This document shows positions 17,348 through 26,403 of a stretch of 64,000 nucleotides of DNA, piece after piece. The translations under genes and the position numbers were made by a program. Under the pieces are notes generated by a model. The model was not told the origin of the DNA and did no database searches. It saw only the letters and a list, made by a program, of their open reading frames with translations. Source of the stretch: Acidiphilium sp. (GTDB taxonomy: Bacteria; Pseudomonadota; Alphaproteobacteria; Acetobacterales; Acetobacteraceae); assembly GCA_028688905.1 (NCBI GenBank), contig JAQTXH010000006.1, positions 42,418 through 106,417 of the forward strand. Direction: 5' to 3'. The first letter of the stretch is position 1, and every line of letters starts with the position of its first letter.

Positions 17348-18670
17348 TCAACCGATATGCTCGATCATCACCGCGCGCTTGAAATTCGAATTGTTAGCGG
17401 TCGGAACCGTGGTCGACGTCGTGGTGGTGTCAGAAGGCGCACAGAACCCGCCAATCCAATACCAGGATTGCGCAATGATCTGCTGCAACCGATCGATCGG
17501 TTCCCGCGTCACCATTGCGACACTGTCGATAATGCTGACCAGCGCATCCTTCGGTGCCACATCCTCGGCACCCATTCCCGCGAAATCGGCCTCGATCAGC
17601 GCACCCTTGCCGCAAATAATCGGCCGCCGGACCGCAAGTCCGCCCGCAATCCCCAGCGTCTGCACATAAGCCTCGGTCGTCGTAATGAACCGCAGACCGA
17701 GGAAATCATTGACCATACCCTGGCGAAACACCGGATTGCTCGAGGTCGCGCCCTGGAACAACTGCCTGAAGTCGGGATCGGAAAACAACTGTCGTGCGGA
17801 AACCGGATCGAGATAGCAATTATACGCACCATCGAGTTCGGGTACCGCATTCTGCCGCAGCGTTGCCACCGCATCCAGAAGAACCGACATCGTCAGCGAA
17901 TCCCCCGCCTGCAACGCGGTTGTGGTCAGACGGCCCGACGGTCGCACAATCGTACTCGCCGTAACCGCAATCACCGAATTTCCGGCGGTCGCGTCACTCA
18001 CGCTGAGATCGACCGCGAAAGTCAACTGGCCCGAAAGGCCGGACGGTGCGGTCGATGTATTGCTCATATCCGGTGTTACCGAGACCAGGTTATAGTTGTT
18101 GGTCCCCACCGTCACGAGCAATGGATTCGCCGCCGAAACCGCTGTTTGCACCCCATTGACATAGACCGTGGTAAATCCACGAATATCATCAACCGCAATC
18201 GTCGGTCCCGTACTGGTCAACGTGGTCAAGACCCGCGTATTGCCGCCGAAATACGGTGCAAACAACGCATTCCGCGCCAGTTCATCCAGGCTTCGCGCTG
18301 CCTGCTCGCCATTGGTCGACGCATTCTGCAAAAACTGCGAAGCAATGCCGACCCGGCTGGTCACCATATTCAAATCCTGCGTCGCCGCATAAAAATTCAG
18401 CGTCACAGTATACTGCTCGACCCCCCAACCCTGCGGGGTCAAACCATTGTCCAGATTGGTGTTAGTGCTGGCCGCCATCGGAGTGGTCACCGAAGGCTTC
18501 AACCCCGCCCGCGTCTTGGTCAATGTTTCACCAATGCCGACCGCGAAACTCTCCCGGTCCGCCACCATCCGATACCCCAGCCGCGACCGCAAAGCCTGCT
18601 CGAACTCGCGCTCCAGAAACCCCTGCTGAATGATCGGCTGCAACGAAGCTGGAAAATTCGAAATACCCAT
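17348..18670 (-). CDS. Major capsid protein
   Basis: 440 residues. The N-terminus FPASLQPIIQQGFLEREFEQALRS, the middle 'SARQLFSDPDFRQLFQGATSSNPVFRQG' and 'MVNDFLGLRFITTTEAYVQ' match HK97-fold capsid proteins of the N4 gp56-like group. A beta-rich stretch around residues 150-240 (rich in Thr/Ser/Val) looks like an insertion domain that could be exposed on the capsid. It follows a scaffold-like gene and a long hairpin-containing spacer, where a separate late promoter could lie. Confidence 0.8.
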   Translation of the reverse strand: MGISNFPASLQPIIQQGFLEREFEQALRSRLGYRMVADRESFAVGIGETLTKTRAGLKPSVTTPMAASTNTNLDNGLTPQGWGVEQYTVTLNFYAATQDLNMVTSRVGIASQFLQNASTNGEQAARSLDELARNALFAPYFGGNTRVLTTLTSTGPTIAVDDIRGFTTVYVNGVQTAVSAANPLLVTVGTNNYNLVSVTPDMSNTSTAPSGLSGQLTFAVDLSVSDATAGNSVIAVTASTIVRPSGRLTTTALQAGDSLTMSVLLDAVATLRQNAVPELDGAYNCYLDPVSARQLFSDPDFRQLFQGATSSNPVFRQGMVNDFLGLRFITTTEAYVQTLGIAGGLAVRRPIICGKGALIEADFAGMGAEDVAPKDALVSIIDSVAMVTREPIDRLQQIIAQSWYWIGGFCAPSDTTTTSTTVPTANNSNFKRAVMIEHIG

Positions 18671-18737
18671 GTTTGATCCCCTTGCGAACGACGCAAAAAA
18701 GCCGCGCTTCCGGAGGAAGGCGGCGGTGAAGAAAGCA

Positions 18738-18854
18738 GTTCTTTTTTGTAAAAAAGAACCAAAAACTTTTATGAATTAGGCCCGAGACAGTTAAACCACC
18801 CATGCCCCAACAGAGCGAAAGTTTTTTGCTTCTTTTTTTACAAAAAAAAGAAGC
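18738..18854. repeat. REPIN-like pair of A/T-stem hairpins
   Basis: Two perfect hairpins in inverted arrangement: 18738-18759 (10-bp stem GTTCTTTTTT / AAAAAAGAAC, two-base loop) and 18828-18854 (12-bp stem GCTTCTTTTTTT / AAAAAAAGAAGC). Their flanks CAAAAACTTTT and GAAAGTTTTTTG are also near-complementary, so the whole 117 bp is an imperfect inverted repeat around a 68-base centre. This is the layout of REP doublets. It lies between the scaffold-like and capsid genes and could also act as a bidirectional terminator. Confidence 0.7.
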
Positions 18855-18868
18855 CTTAACCTATCTCT

Positions 18869-19273
18869 CTACCCACCGGACCGTCGCAATAACTCCGCCC
18901 GCGCCGCCCGCCACTCATCCTCGCTCAAATCCCGCGCATGCCGCGCCCGCGCCGGTTCGGCTCGCGGCACCGCGGCGGTCGAGGACGATGAAGCCGCCCC
19001 GAACAGCCACGGCTTATCCCGTTTCAATCGCGCCATCACCGCCGCCGCATCCGGCACCGAACCATCGTCCGCCAACACGACCCGATCGAAATCGACGAGT
19101 TTCAACCCATCGAGATCGACCATTCCGGCCCGTACCGCTTCGATCTTCAATTCAACCCGCTTGAGTTTTTCCAGATGCTCATGCCGCATCTGGTCCAACG
19201 CCTTTTCAGCCGCCTCGGCCCGCGCCTGCCAGTCATCCGGCGGTGCGTCCTCACGCTCGATTTCATCGGTCAT
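18869..19273 (-). CDS. Scaffold-like phage protein
   Basis: 134 residues, acidic N-terminus, then a heptad-rich helix (AEAAEKALDQMRHEHLEKLKR) likely to form a coiled coil, and a basic C-terminus (EDEWRAARAELLRRSGG). Encoded between portal and major capsid with a four-base overlap to the portal stop. Composition, length and place fit a capsid scaffold; no protease gene is visible. Family not certain. Confidence 0.6.
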   Translation of the reverse strand: MTDEIEREDAPPDDWQARAEAAEKALDQMRHEHLEKLKRVELKIEAVRAGMVDLDGLKLVDFDRVVLADDGSVPDAAAVMARLKRDKPWLFGAASSSSTAAVPRAEPARARHARDLSEDEWRAARAELLRRSGG

Positions 19274-20682
19274 GCGCCATCCTGTTGCATTTGATCTCCG
19301 TCATGTTCGATCCGGTCGAGTTCCGCTGCCACATCGGCAATCGCATGGGTCGCCGCCAGGCTCTTCACCGCTGTTTCGCGGGAAAGCTGACCCGCATTGA
19401 CCAGTGTCGCAATCGCCTGTGCCTCCTTGAGCCGATCATCCGCCGAAGCCGGATACCAGCGCGGCCACCGCAAATTCAGCCGCACCTCGGCCTCCACCGG
19501 CGGCACCGCCTGACCCATCACGATCAGCGGAAACCGCGCCCGCGCCCGCAGCACCATCCGCAGCAACGCCAGCAATCCGCCCTCGCCATAGGAAATCCGC
19601 AGATTATCCGCGAGCCAGATCAGCCCCTGGTTCATCAATTCCAGCGCCCGCCCCGACTGCGCCGCACTCAACCGATCCGCATTGGCCCGATTGCCATGCA
19701 CGCTTTCGAGCGCCATTTCCCGCAGCGTCCGCACATACTCGATCACCGCCGCCGATGCGGTCCCGCCAATCTCCAACAGCTTGGCATCGCCCTTCTCGGA
19801 GACAATCAAAGCATTGCCGGCACCTTTGACCAGTTCCCGATCCGTCGTCGCCGGCTCCTTGATCAACAACGTCGGGTCAGAGGCATATTTTAACCCGCGC
19901 CCTGCCTGCGACAACTGATAATCGATCTCGATCCCGGATTCGATCGCGGCCCGAAACGTACACGCCCCGTCGATACCATCGCCACCCGGCAAATTCCGGA
20001 TCCACACGACCGGCACAAACCCCAGCCCATGCCGCACACTACGCTCATCGTCGATCTCGAGCGGCAACGGGTCCACAACGCTCTGCGGCACATACCAAAC
20101 CTCGCCCAAGCCATCCCAGACGCGCTGGAACCAGTAATATTGTCCGGCATCAACATCCTGATACCCTTGCGCCAGTAATTCAGACCCTTTGACTTTATAC
20201 CGCTCGCTCACCGAAGCCAGCGTATCCGGCGCATCCTCCCGCCACACCGGCGTCAGATACGTCGTCTCCAGCACCGAAAAGAACAACCGCCCCTTCAGCA
20301 CCCGCAACAGCACCGCAACCGACCCTACGGCCCCGCGCAACGCCGCATCGATCATCACCTCATTGAGCCGGCTTTCCCGCATCACATCGCCGATCAGCGC
20401 TTCGGCAACGGGGTCCGCACATTCAACCGACGGAAAATGCCCTGCACTGAACAGCAACGAAACCGAATCCTCCACCACAATCCGGCACAACCCATACCGC
20501 ACCGAAGGCCGGCGCGCCCGCAACGGAATATACTCTCCCGCCCCGTTCCGCTCATCGCCGAACGCATAGGGCAACGCATCGTAGATCGTCCCCTCCAGCA
20601 CCCGCCGATAAACCTCCAGCCGCCGCGCCCGCGGGGCCAGATGAGGGTCCGCCGGAATCGTCTGACAGATCGTCTCGAACAT
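19270..20682 (-). CDS. Portal protein
   Basis: 470 residues. Features include 'YDALPYAFGDERNGAGEYIPLRAR' near the N-terminus and 'SGRALELMNQGLIWLADNLRISYGEGGLLALLRM' towards the C-terminus, the latter typical of DUF4055/SPP1 gp6-like portal proteins. The gene starts three bases after the terminase stop. The portal forms the dodecameric DNA channel and docks the terminase. Confidence 0.75.
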   Translation of the reverse strand: MFETICQTIPADPHLAPRARRLEVYRRVLEGTIYDALPYAFGDERNGAGEYIPLRARRPSVRYGLCRIVVEDSVSLLFSAGHFPSVECADPVAEALIGDVMRESRLNEVMIDAALRGAVGSVAVLLRVLKGRLFFSVLETTYLTPVWREDAPDTLASVSERYKVKGSELLAQGYQDVDAGQYYWFQRVWDGLGEVWYVPQSVVDPLPLEIDDERSVRHGLGFVPVVWIRNLPGGDGIDGACTFRAAIESGIEIDYQLSQAGRGLKYASDPTLLIKEPATTDRELVKGAGNALIVSEKGDAKLLEIGGTASAAVIEYVRTLREMALESVHGNRANADRLSAAQSGRALELMNQGLIWLADNLRISYGEGGLLALLRMVLRARARFPLIVMGQAVPPVEAEVRLNLRWPRWYPASADDRLKEAQAIATLVNAGQLSRETAVKSLAATHAIADVAAELDRIEHDGDQMQQDGA

Positions 20683-20685
20683 AAT

Positions 20686-22137
20686 TCACCGCTCCATCAG
20701 AGAATATCGAACCACCCGACTCGCAGCCGGGACAACCGAAATCGTCGCCACCGCGCGCGACAGCGCATCGATCTGGTCGTCCTTGTCGCCATCCGGAAAT
20801 GCTTGCAGTTCAGCAACAAATGTCCGGGTCCATCCGGCATCCACCACCAGCAATTGCCCTGCCCCAACCAGTGCCGCCGCCGGCATCGCCCGCGTATGCT
20901 TCGCGCCGGTCTCTGGACTCGATAATACCGTGAACCCCGCCAACCCGCGCTTCAAATACGCAATCTGCGCCACCCCGGCCTGGCCTGGGTCCTGCGCCAG
21001 CGCAATCGCGGTCGCAACCCCATCGGCACGCGCGGTCTCAACCAAAACCCGCTCGACCTCCGCCGGCCCCGCCCGCAAGCGTACGATGTCGAGCACCACA
21101 AACCGTGCATCCGCCATCAACCCCAACTTCACGCCAACGGTCCAGTCCGGATCGCGCCCCGGCATCGCAACGCTGGCCGCCAAATCCCACGCCCGCACCG
21201 TCCGCACCACGGCAGGGGTTTCTGCAACGGCGACAATCTGCGTCACATCAAAGACCCGGCCGCCATCGACCGTCGGTTTTTGCTGATACAGCGCCATGAA
21301 CACCCGTTCGCCCATCGCCGCCCGCTTGCGCAGAATCGCTGCTTTGCACTCCCATTCCGGCCACAACGCCTCACCCGGCACGCGCCCGAGCGGATCGTCG
21401 GCCTCCGCAAGCGCCGGCAACCGCAACACCTTCCACTGCTCGTCCTGGCGCAGCAGCCGCCCGGCCAAGTCGTCTTCATGCCAACGCGTCATGATCAACA
21501 CAACGCGCCCATCCGGTTTCAACCGCGAGAGCAACTCCGCCCGATACCAATCATACAGAGCATCCCGCGCAGCCCGGCTATCCGCCTCGGCCCAGGATTT
21601 CACTGGATCGTCGATCAAAATCAAATCCGCCCGCCGCCCGGTAATCGGCCCGCGTACCCCGGTCGCGAAATACTGCCCGCCCGACGCCACACCAAACCGC
21701 CCCGCCGCCCGGCTCGTCGCATCGAGCTTCAGCCCAAACGGCGCGCCTTGTTCGGCAATCAGCGTCCGCAACCGCCGCCCAAAATACTCCGCCAGCGACG
21801 CGGTGTGGCACGCGGCGATCACCTCGCTCTCCGGCTGCACCGAAAACCAGAATGCCGGGAACAGTACCGAAGCATAGGTCGACTTCGCCGCTCCCGGTGG
21901 CATTTGCACCATCAGCCGATCAACCGTTCCCGTCGCCACCCCGTCCAACATGTCGATCAACGCCAGATGATGCCGTGCCGGCCGAAAATCCTTCTCCGCC
22001 AAAACAATCCCGGCAAAGCTGCGGAAGTCCGGCATCTCGCCGTGCCCCTCGCCGATAAGGCCACCGGCACCCCCTGCCGAACGCCTCATCGCCGCGTCCG
22101 TACATAAAGCCTCATCATGAAAGGACACATAGTCCAA
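20686..22137 (-). CDS. Terminase large subunit
   Basis: Up to 483 residues. Walker A is MVQMPPGAAKSTYAS (about residues 77-90), Walker B is ADLILIDDP (170-178), and the coupling motif region reads VVLIMTRWHEDDLAGRLL. The C-terminal nuclease domain has VRAWDLAAS and DKDDQIDALSRA acidic motifs. The frame begins at a TTG (22137); an ATG at 22089 (MRRSAGGAGG) is an alternative start. This is the last phage gene before host DNA, and no small terminase subunit is visible beside it. Confidence 0.85.
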   Translation of the reverse strand: MDYVSFHDEALCTDAAMRRSAGGAGGLIGEGHGEMPDFRSFAGIVLAEKDFRPARHHLALIDMLDGVATGTVDRLMVQMPPGAAKSTYASVLFPAFWFSVQPESEVIAACHTASLAEYFGRRLRTLIAEQGAPFGLKLDATSRAAGRFGVASGGQYFATGVRGPITGRRADLILIDDPVKSWAEADSRAARDALYDWYRAELLSRLKPDGRVVLIMTRWHEDDLAGRLLRQDEQWKVLRLPALAEADDPLGRVPGEALWPEWECKAAILRKRAAMGERVFMALYQQKPTVDGGRVFDVTQIVAVAETPAVVRTVRAWDLAASVAMPGRDPDWTVGVKLGLMADARFVVLDIVRLRAGPAEVERVLVETARADGVATAIALAQDPGQAGVAQIAYLKRGLAGFTVLSSPETGAKHTRAMPAAALVGAGQLLVVDAGWTRTFVAELQAFPDGDKDDQIDALSRAVATISVVPAASRVVRYSLMER

Positions 22138-22220
22138 AGCGGGGCGGGTGGGAAAGTATAAATAACTAAATGTTAGATTTCTTCAGCCCCCGCCGCCACA
22201 GCGCTCAAATCAAACCCAGG

Positions 22221-23069
22221 TCACCGAAACCCGAACGCCACCCCGACCTCGCTGCGAACCACCAGCGTGTTGCTTGGCGGCTCGTAATAGCCATCGCTCA
22301 ACCCTGAGCCGCTGTAGTTGAAATGCCGCACACCAAGCCCCGCGAACAAATGCAAAGCGTTGCCCAGTTGCCAATCGGCACCCAAGTGTACGGCTTCCTC
22401 GCCACTGGTTCCAAAATCTCCGGCAAAACTCAGCGCCGGGGCCGATGCCCTCCCGCCAATCACCGCCAACCCCTCGGCACCGATCGACAACACCAACCGG
22501 TCGCTCACCGCGAAATCAAGCTTCGCTCCAACCCCTGCCAATGCAGCCCGATAAAACTCGCCGTACCCGCCCGCTCCGCCGATATTGCGATACCAATTCT
22601 GATACCCCGCCGTGACATACGGAATGAGATCGACCGAGGCCGTCAGCGGCACCGCCCGCCCCAGTCGAACCTCCATCGTATTAAACCGAGCGTGATCGGT
22701 CCCGTCGAATGGCAACAGGTTCTGCCCCGGCCCACCCTGAATATAGCCATGATAAGCTAGTGCCCCGCCGGAAAAATTATAGACCACGCCGGTATATATC
22801 CCGGACACCCCGAGCAGCGACCCCAGCCGGGACACCCCCACCGAAAACCCCGGAAGCACGCCACTTTCCTGATCGGACGTTCCGTCAAACGACTCACTAT
22901 ATTGTGTGCCCGCCACCGTAACGCCGAGCGAAACCCGCGTCTCCGCCGCCACCACCGCCGGATTGAGATTAAGCCCGGATGCCTCGGCGCAAGCCAGCGG
23001 GGTCGCCACCAGCGCTAGCCCAAACATCCCCACGACTATGAACCAAAATATGAACCAAACCCGCGTCAT
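22221..23069 (-). CDS. Exported outer-membrane beta-barrel protein
   Basis: 282 residues with a long hydrophobic signal region (WFIFWFIVVGMFGLALVATPLACA, cleavage likely after ACA). The rest alternates polar and aromatic residues with Gly-rich turns, as in outer-membrane barrels. The protein ends SEVGVAFGFR, with the terminal aromatic-basic pattern used for barrel assembly. Family and substrate are unknown. It is not obviously part of the phage: it is separated by 83 bp and has its own probable promoter region upstream. Confidence 0.6.
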   Translation of the reverse strand: MTRVWFIFWFIVVGMFGLALVATPLACAEASGLNLNPAVVAAETRVSLGVTVAGTQYSESFDGTSDQESGVLPGFSVGVSRLGSLLGVSGIYTGVVYNFSGGALAYHGYIQGGPGQNLLPFDGTDHARFNTMEVRLGRAVPLTASVDLIPYVTAGYQNWYRNIGGAGGYGEFYRAALAGVGAKLDFAVSDRLVLSIGAEGLAVIGGRASAPALSFAGDFGTSGEEAVHLGADWQLGNALHLFAGLGVRHFNYSGSGLSDGYYEPPSNTLVVRSEVGVAFGFR

Positions 23070-23151
23070 CGCCCGATCCTGTGCTTTGGGGGTTATCGCA
23101 CTGAATCGTTAAAACCAACTGAACAAACTTCGCACACGCACCCAAAATCTC

Positions 23152-23177
23152 CAGCCGTGGCCACCGCGCCACGGCTG
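23152..23177 (-). terminator. Hairpin downstream of usg
   Basis: Perfect 10-bp stem CAGCCGTGGC / GCCACGGCTG with a six-base loop, 22 bases after the usg stop on the minus strand. Only a weak T run (ATTTTGG) follows, so it may be an inefficient intrinsic terminator. Confidence 0.5.
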
Positions 23178-23199
23178 CGCGCCGCGCCTGCCAAAACCC

Positions 23200-23457
23200 T
23201 TACTGCAACGACATCAGCGTCCCGTGCCGCATCTCGCCCGGCGAAATCAGCGCCGCCGATCCCACCCGCACCGAGTGCAACTTCCCGTCGATCTGCCGCG
23301 CCCAAAACTCCAAAAACGCGTTCAACACCGGATACCGCGGCGCGATATCCAATTCCTGCCACACAAAACTTTGCAGCACCGCCGGATGATCCGGCAAATG
23401 GTACAAAATCTCGGCCGTCGTCAGCCGATACCCTTGCAGTTGCTCTCTGAATTTCAT
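23200..23457 (-). CDS. usg: Usg family protein
   Basis: 85 residues from the ATG at 23455-23457 (MKFREQLQGYRLTTAEILYH). The whole protein matches the Usg family of alphaproteobacteria: LTTAEILY, LPDHPAVLQSFVWQ, DIAPRYPVLNAFLEFW, GKLHSVRV, ALISPGEMRH. The function is unknown; the name comes from its position near trp genes elsewhere. The longer frame upstream overlaps the CIRCE region and looks non-coding. It is divergent from groES. Confidence 0.85.
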   Translation of the reverse strand: MKFREQLQGYRLTTAEILYHLPDHPAVLQSFVWQELDIAPRYPVLNAFLEFWARQIDGKLHSVRVGSAALISPGEMRHGTLMSLQ

Positions 23458-23604
23458 GGTCTCACCCTCAATCCTACCTGGTTGCCCGGGCCGAGTGCGC
23501 CGCGATCCCTCTTTCATGACTATGGCATGACAACCAGGGGTCTTGGCAATAAAAATCCACGTTATCAATATATTAGCACTCACGACCTGAAACTGCTGCT
23601 GGTA

Positions 23605-23632
23605 TTGACAAATAATCGGCCACGATTTAATC
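23605..23632 (+). promoter_or_regulatory. Putative groESL promoter
   Basis: TTGACA at 23605-23610, then after 16-17 bases a TTAATC/TAATCG hexamer (about 23627-23633), directly followed by the CIRCE operator. The good -35 box and placement suggest a vegetative promoter under HrcA control. Not experimentally mapped. Confidence 0.55.
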
Positions 23633-23634
23633 GT

Positions 23635-23661
23635 TTGGCACTCTCCCGATGAGAGTGCTAG
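23635..23661 (+). promoter_or_regulatory. CIRCE operator (HrcA binding site)
   Basis: TTGGCACTC at 23635-23643, a nine-base spacer, then GAGTGCTAG at 23653-23661. This matches the CIRCE consensus TTAGCACTC-N9-GAGTGCTAA with one mismatch in each arm. It sits about 80 bp upstream of groES and immediately after the promoter, the classical arrangement for heat-inducible chaperonin operons. Confidence 0.9.
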
Positions 23662-23739
23662 CAAAGCTCGATGCCTCTTCAGGGTCGATGCATGCTAAGC
23701 GAAGCCATGTTGCAACAGACGCTAATCAGGAGCGATCCG

Positions 23740-24057
23740 ATGAAATTCCGTCCCCTCCACGACCGTGTGGTCGTCCGCCGGCTCAATGCCGAGGAAAAAA
23801 CCGCCGGTGGTATCATCATCCCCGACACCGCCAAAGAAAAGCCGATGGAAGGCGAAGTCATCGCCGTCGGTGCGGGTGCCCGCAATGAAGCCGGTGCCGT
23901 CGTGGCGCTCGACGTCAAGGAAGGCGACCACATCCTGTTCGGCAAATGGTCCGGCACCGAAGTCAAGATCGACGGCGAAGAGCTGTTGATCATGAAAGAA
24001 TCCGACATCATGGGCATCATCGAAGGCACCCCGTCCGCCAAGAAAAAAGCCGCCTGA
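23740..24057 (+). CDS. groES: Co-chaperonin GroES
   Basis: 105 residues from the ATG at 23740, preceded by AGGAG eight bases upstream. The sequence [14 protein letters not shown], the mobile-loop region [18 protein letters not shown], and [21 protein letters not shown] are canonical. The heptameric lid closes the GroEL folding chamber. It forms an operon with groEL, 39 bp downstream. A longer frame starting at 23671 is not needed and lacks a matching family N-terminus. Confidence 0.97.
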   Translation: MKFRPLHDRVVVRRLNAEEKTAGGIIIPDTAKEKPMEGEVIAVGAGARNEAGAVVALDVKEGDHILFGKWSGTEVKIDGEELLIMKESDIMGIIEGTPSAKKKAA

Positions 24058-24075
24058 ACCTTCCGATCCCCATAA

Positions 24076-25749
<1,674 letters not shown>

Positions 25750-25775
25750 TCCACCGCCACACGCTGAACGTTCTG

Positions 25776-25808
25776 AAAGGCCGTGGAGCAATCCACGGCC
25801 TTTTTTTT
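25776..25808 (+). terminator. Rho-independent terminator of groESL
   Basis: AAAGGCCGTGGA, a GCAA tetraloop, TCCACGGCC, then eight T residues: a 9-bp GC-rich stem extended by A/T pairs, 26 bases after groEL. Confidence 0.92.
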
Positions 25809-25857
25809 ACGTGACAACCTGTTTCAACCACCGAACAAGAATGACAAGCGGTTGTGC

Positions 25858-26391
25858 CTACCGCGCGACGCTTTGGTAAACCAGCATCGGCACATGGTCG
25901 CGCACGAAACTTTCGGTCTCAACCATGCCGATCGCCCCCAAAACGGTACGGCTGGCGAAATTATCGGCACGCGAAATCGCGACAATCCGGGCAAGCCGGG
26001 CCTGATCATGGCCATACCGCAACGCCGCCCCACCGGCTTCGCGCGCCAGACCGGCACCCCGCACCTCCGGCCACAAAGCAAATCGCAATGCAATGCCCCG
26101 CCCATCCGGCCGGTCGGCCAGACCCACCATGCCGATGAAATTGCCGGTGTGCAGCCCCCGCACCGTCCAGATGCCATAACCGTTGCGGCCCCAGAGGGTG
26201 ACATCCTCGGCCAACTCGGCAACCACCCGCTCCTTGGTCCGCACCCCACCCAACATCAAGGCAAACGCCCGCGGGTCCGTCTTCAACGCCGTCAGATCGG
26301 CCAGATCACCCCAACCAACCGGGTCCAGCCGCAATCGCGCCGTGGTGACGCGCCAGGTAGGGTTGGTCATTGTGGGGCGATGCCCCTTCAT
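25858..26391 (-). CDS. GNAT-family N-acetyltransferase (RimJ/RimL-like)
   Basis: Up to 177 residues (M8 at 26370, MTNPTWRVTTARLRL, is an equally good start). The 'TTARLRLDPV' opening, 'NFIGMVGLADRPDGRGIALRFALWPEVRGAGLAREAGGAAL' acetyl-CoA loop region, and 'NFASRTVLGAIGM' C-terminal motif are typical of RimJ/RimL acetyltransferases acting on proteins or small amines. The substrate cannot be told. Encoded directly after the ettA stop and likely co-transcribed. Confidence 0.8.
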   Translation of the reverse strand: MKGHRPTMTNPTWRVTTARLRLDPVGWGDLADLTALKTDPRAFALMLGGVRTKERVVAELAEDVTLWGRNGYGIWTVRGLHTGNFIGMVGLADRPDGRGIALRFALWPEVRGAGLAREAGGAALRYGHDQARLARIVAISRADNFASRTVLGAIGMVETESFVRDHVPMLVYQSVAR

Positions 26392-26403
26392 TGCCCGGTC
26401 CCA

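Larger units (their letters stand above)
1..22137 (-). mobile_element. Contractile-tailed prophage or phage-derived particle cluster (left end outside window)
   Basis: All genes from the terminase (22137) to the window edge lie on the minus strand with small gaps or overlaps, in canonical late-gene order: packaging, head, connectors, sheath, tube, chaperone, tape measure, hub, baseplate, fibres. The sheath and baseplate J/gpV genes mark a contractile tail. The right boundary abuts host genes (an outer-membrane protein, usg, groES). No integrase, repressor, small terminase, holin or endolysin is visible here, so the element is either completed beyond the left edge, defective, or domesticated. 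Identity rests on order and motif reading; individual assignments vary in strength. Confidence 0.9.

Noticed and set aside
17219..18676. 485-codon plus-strand frame over the capsid gene
   Set aside because: Antisense of the major capsid protein, composition typical of antisense frames in GC-rich DNA (RR/HR-rich), no known motifs.
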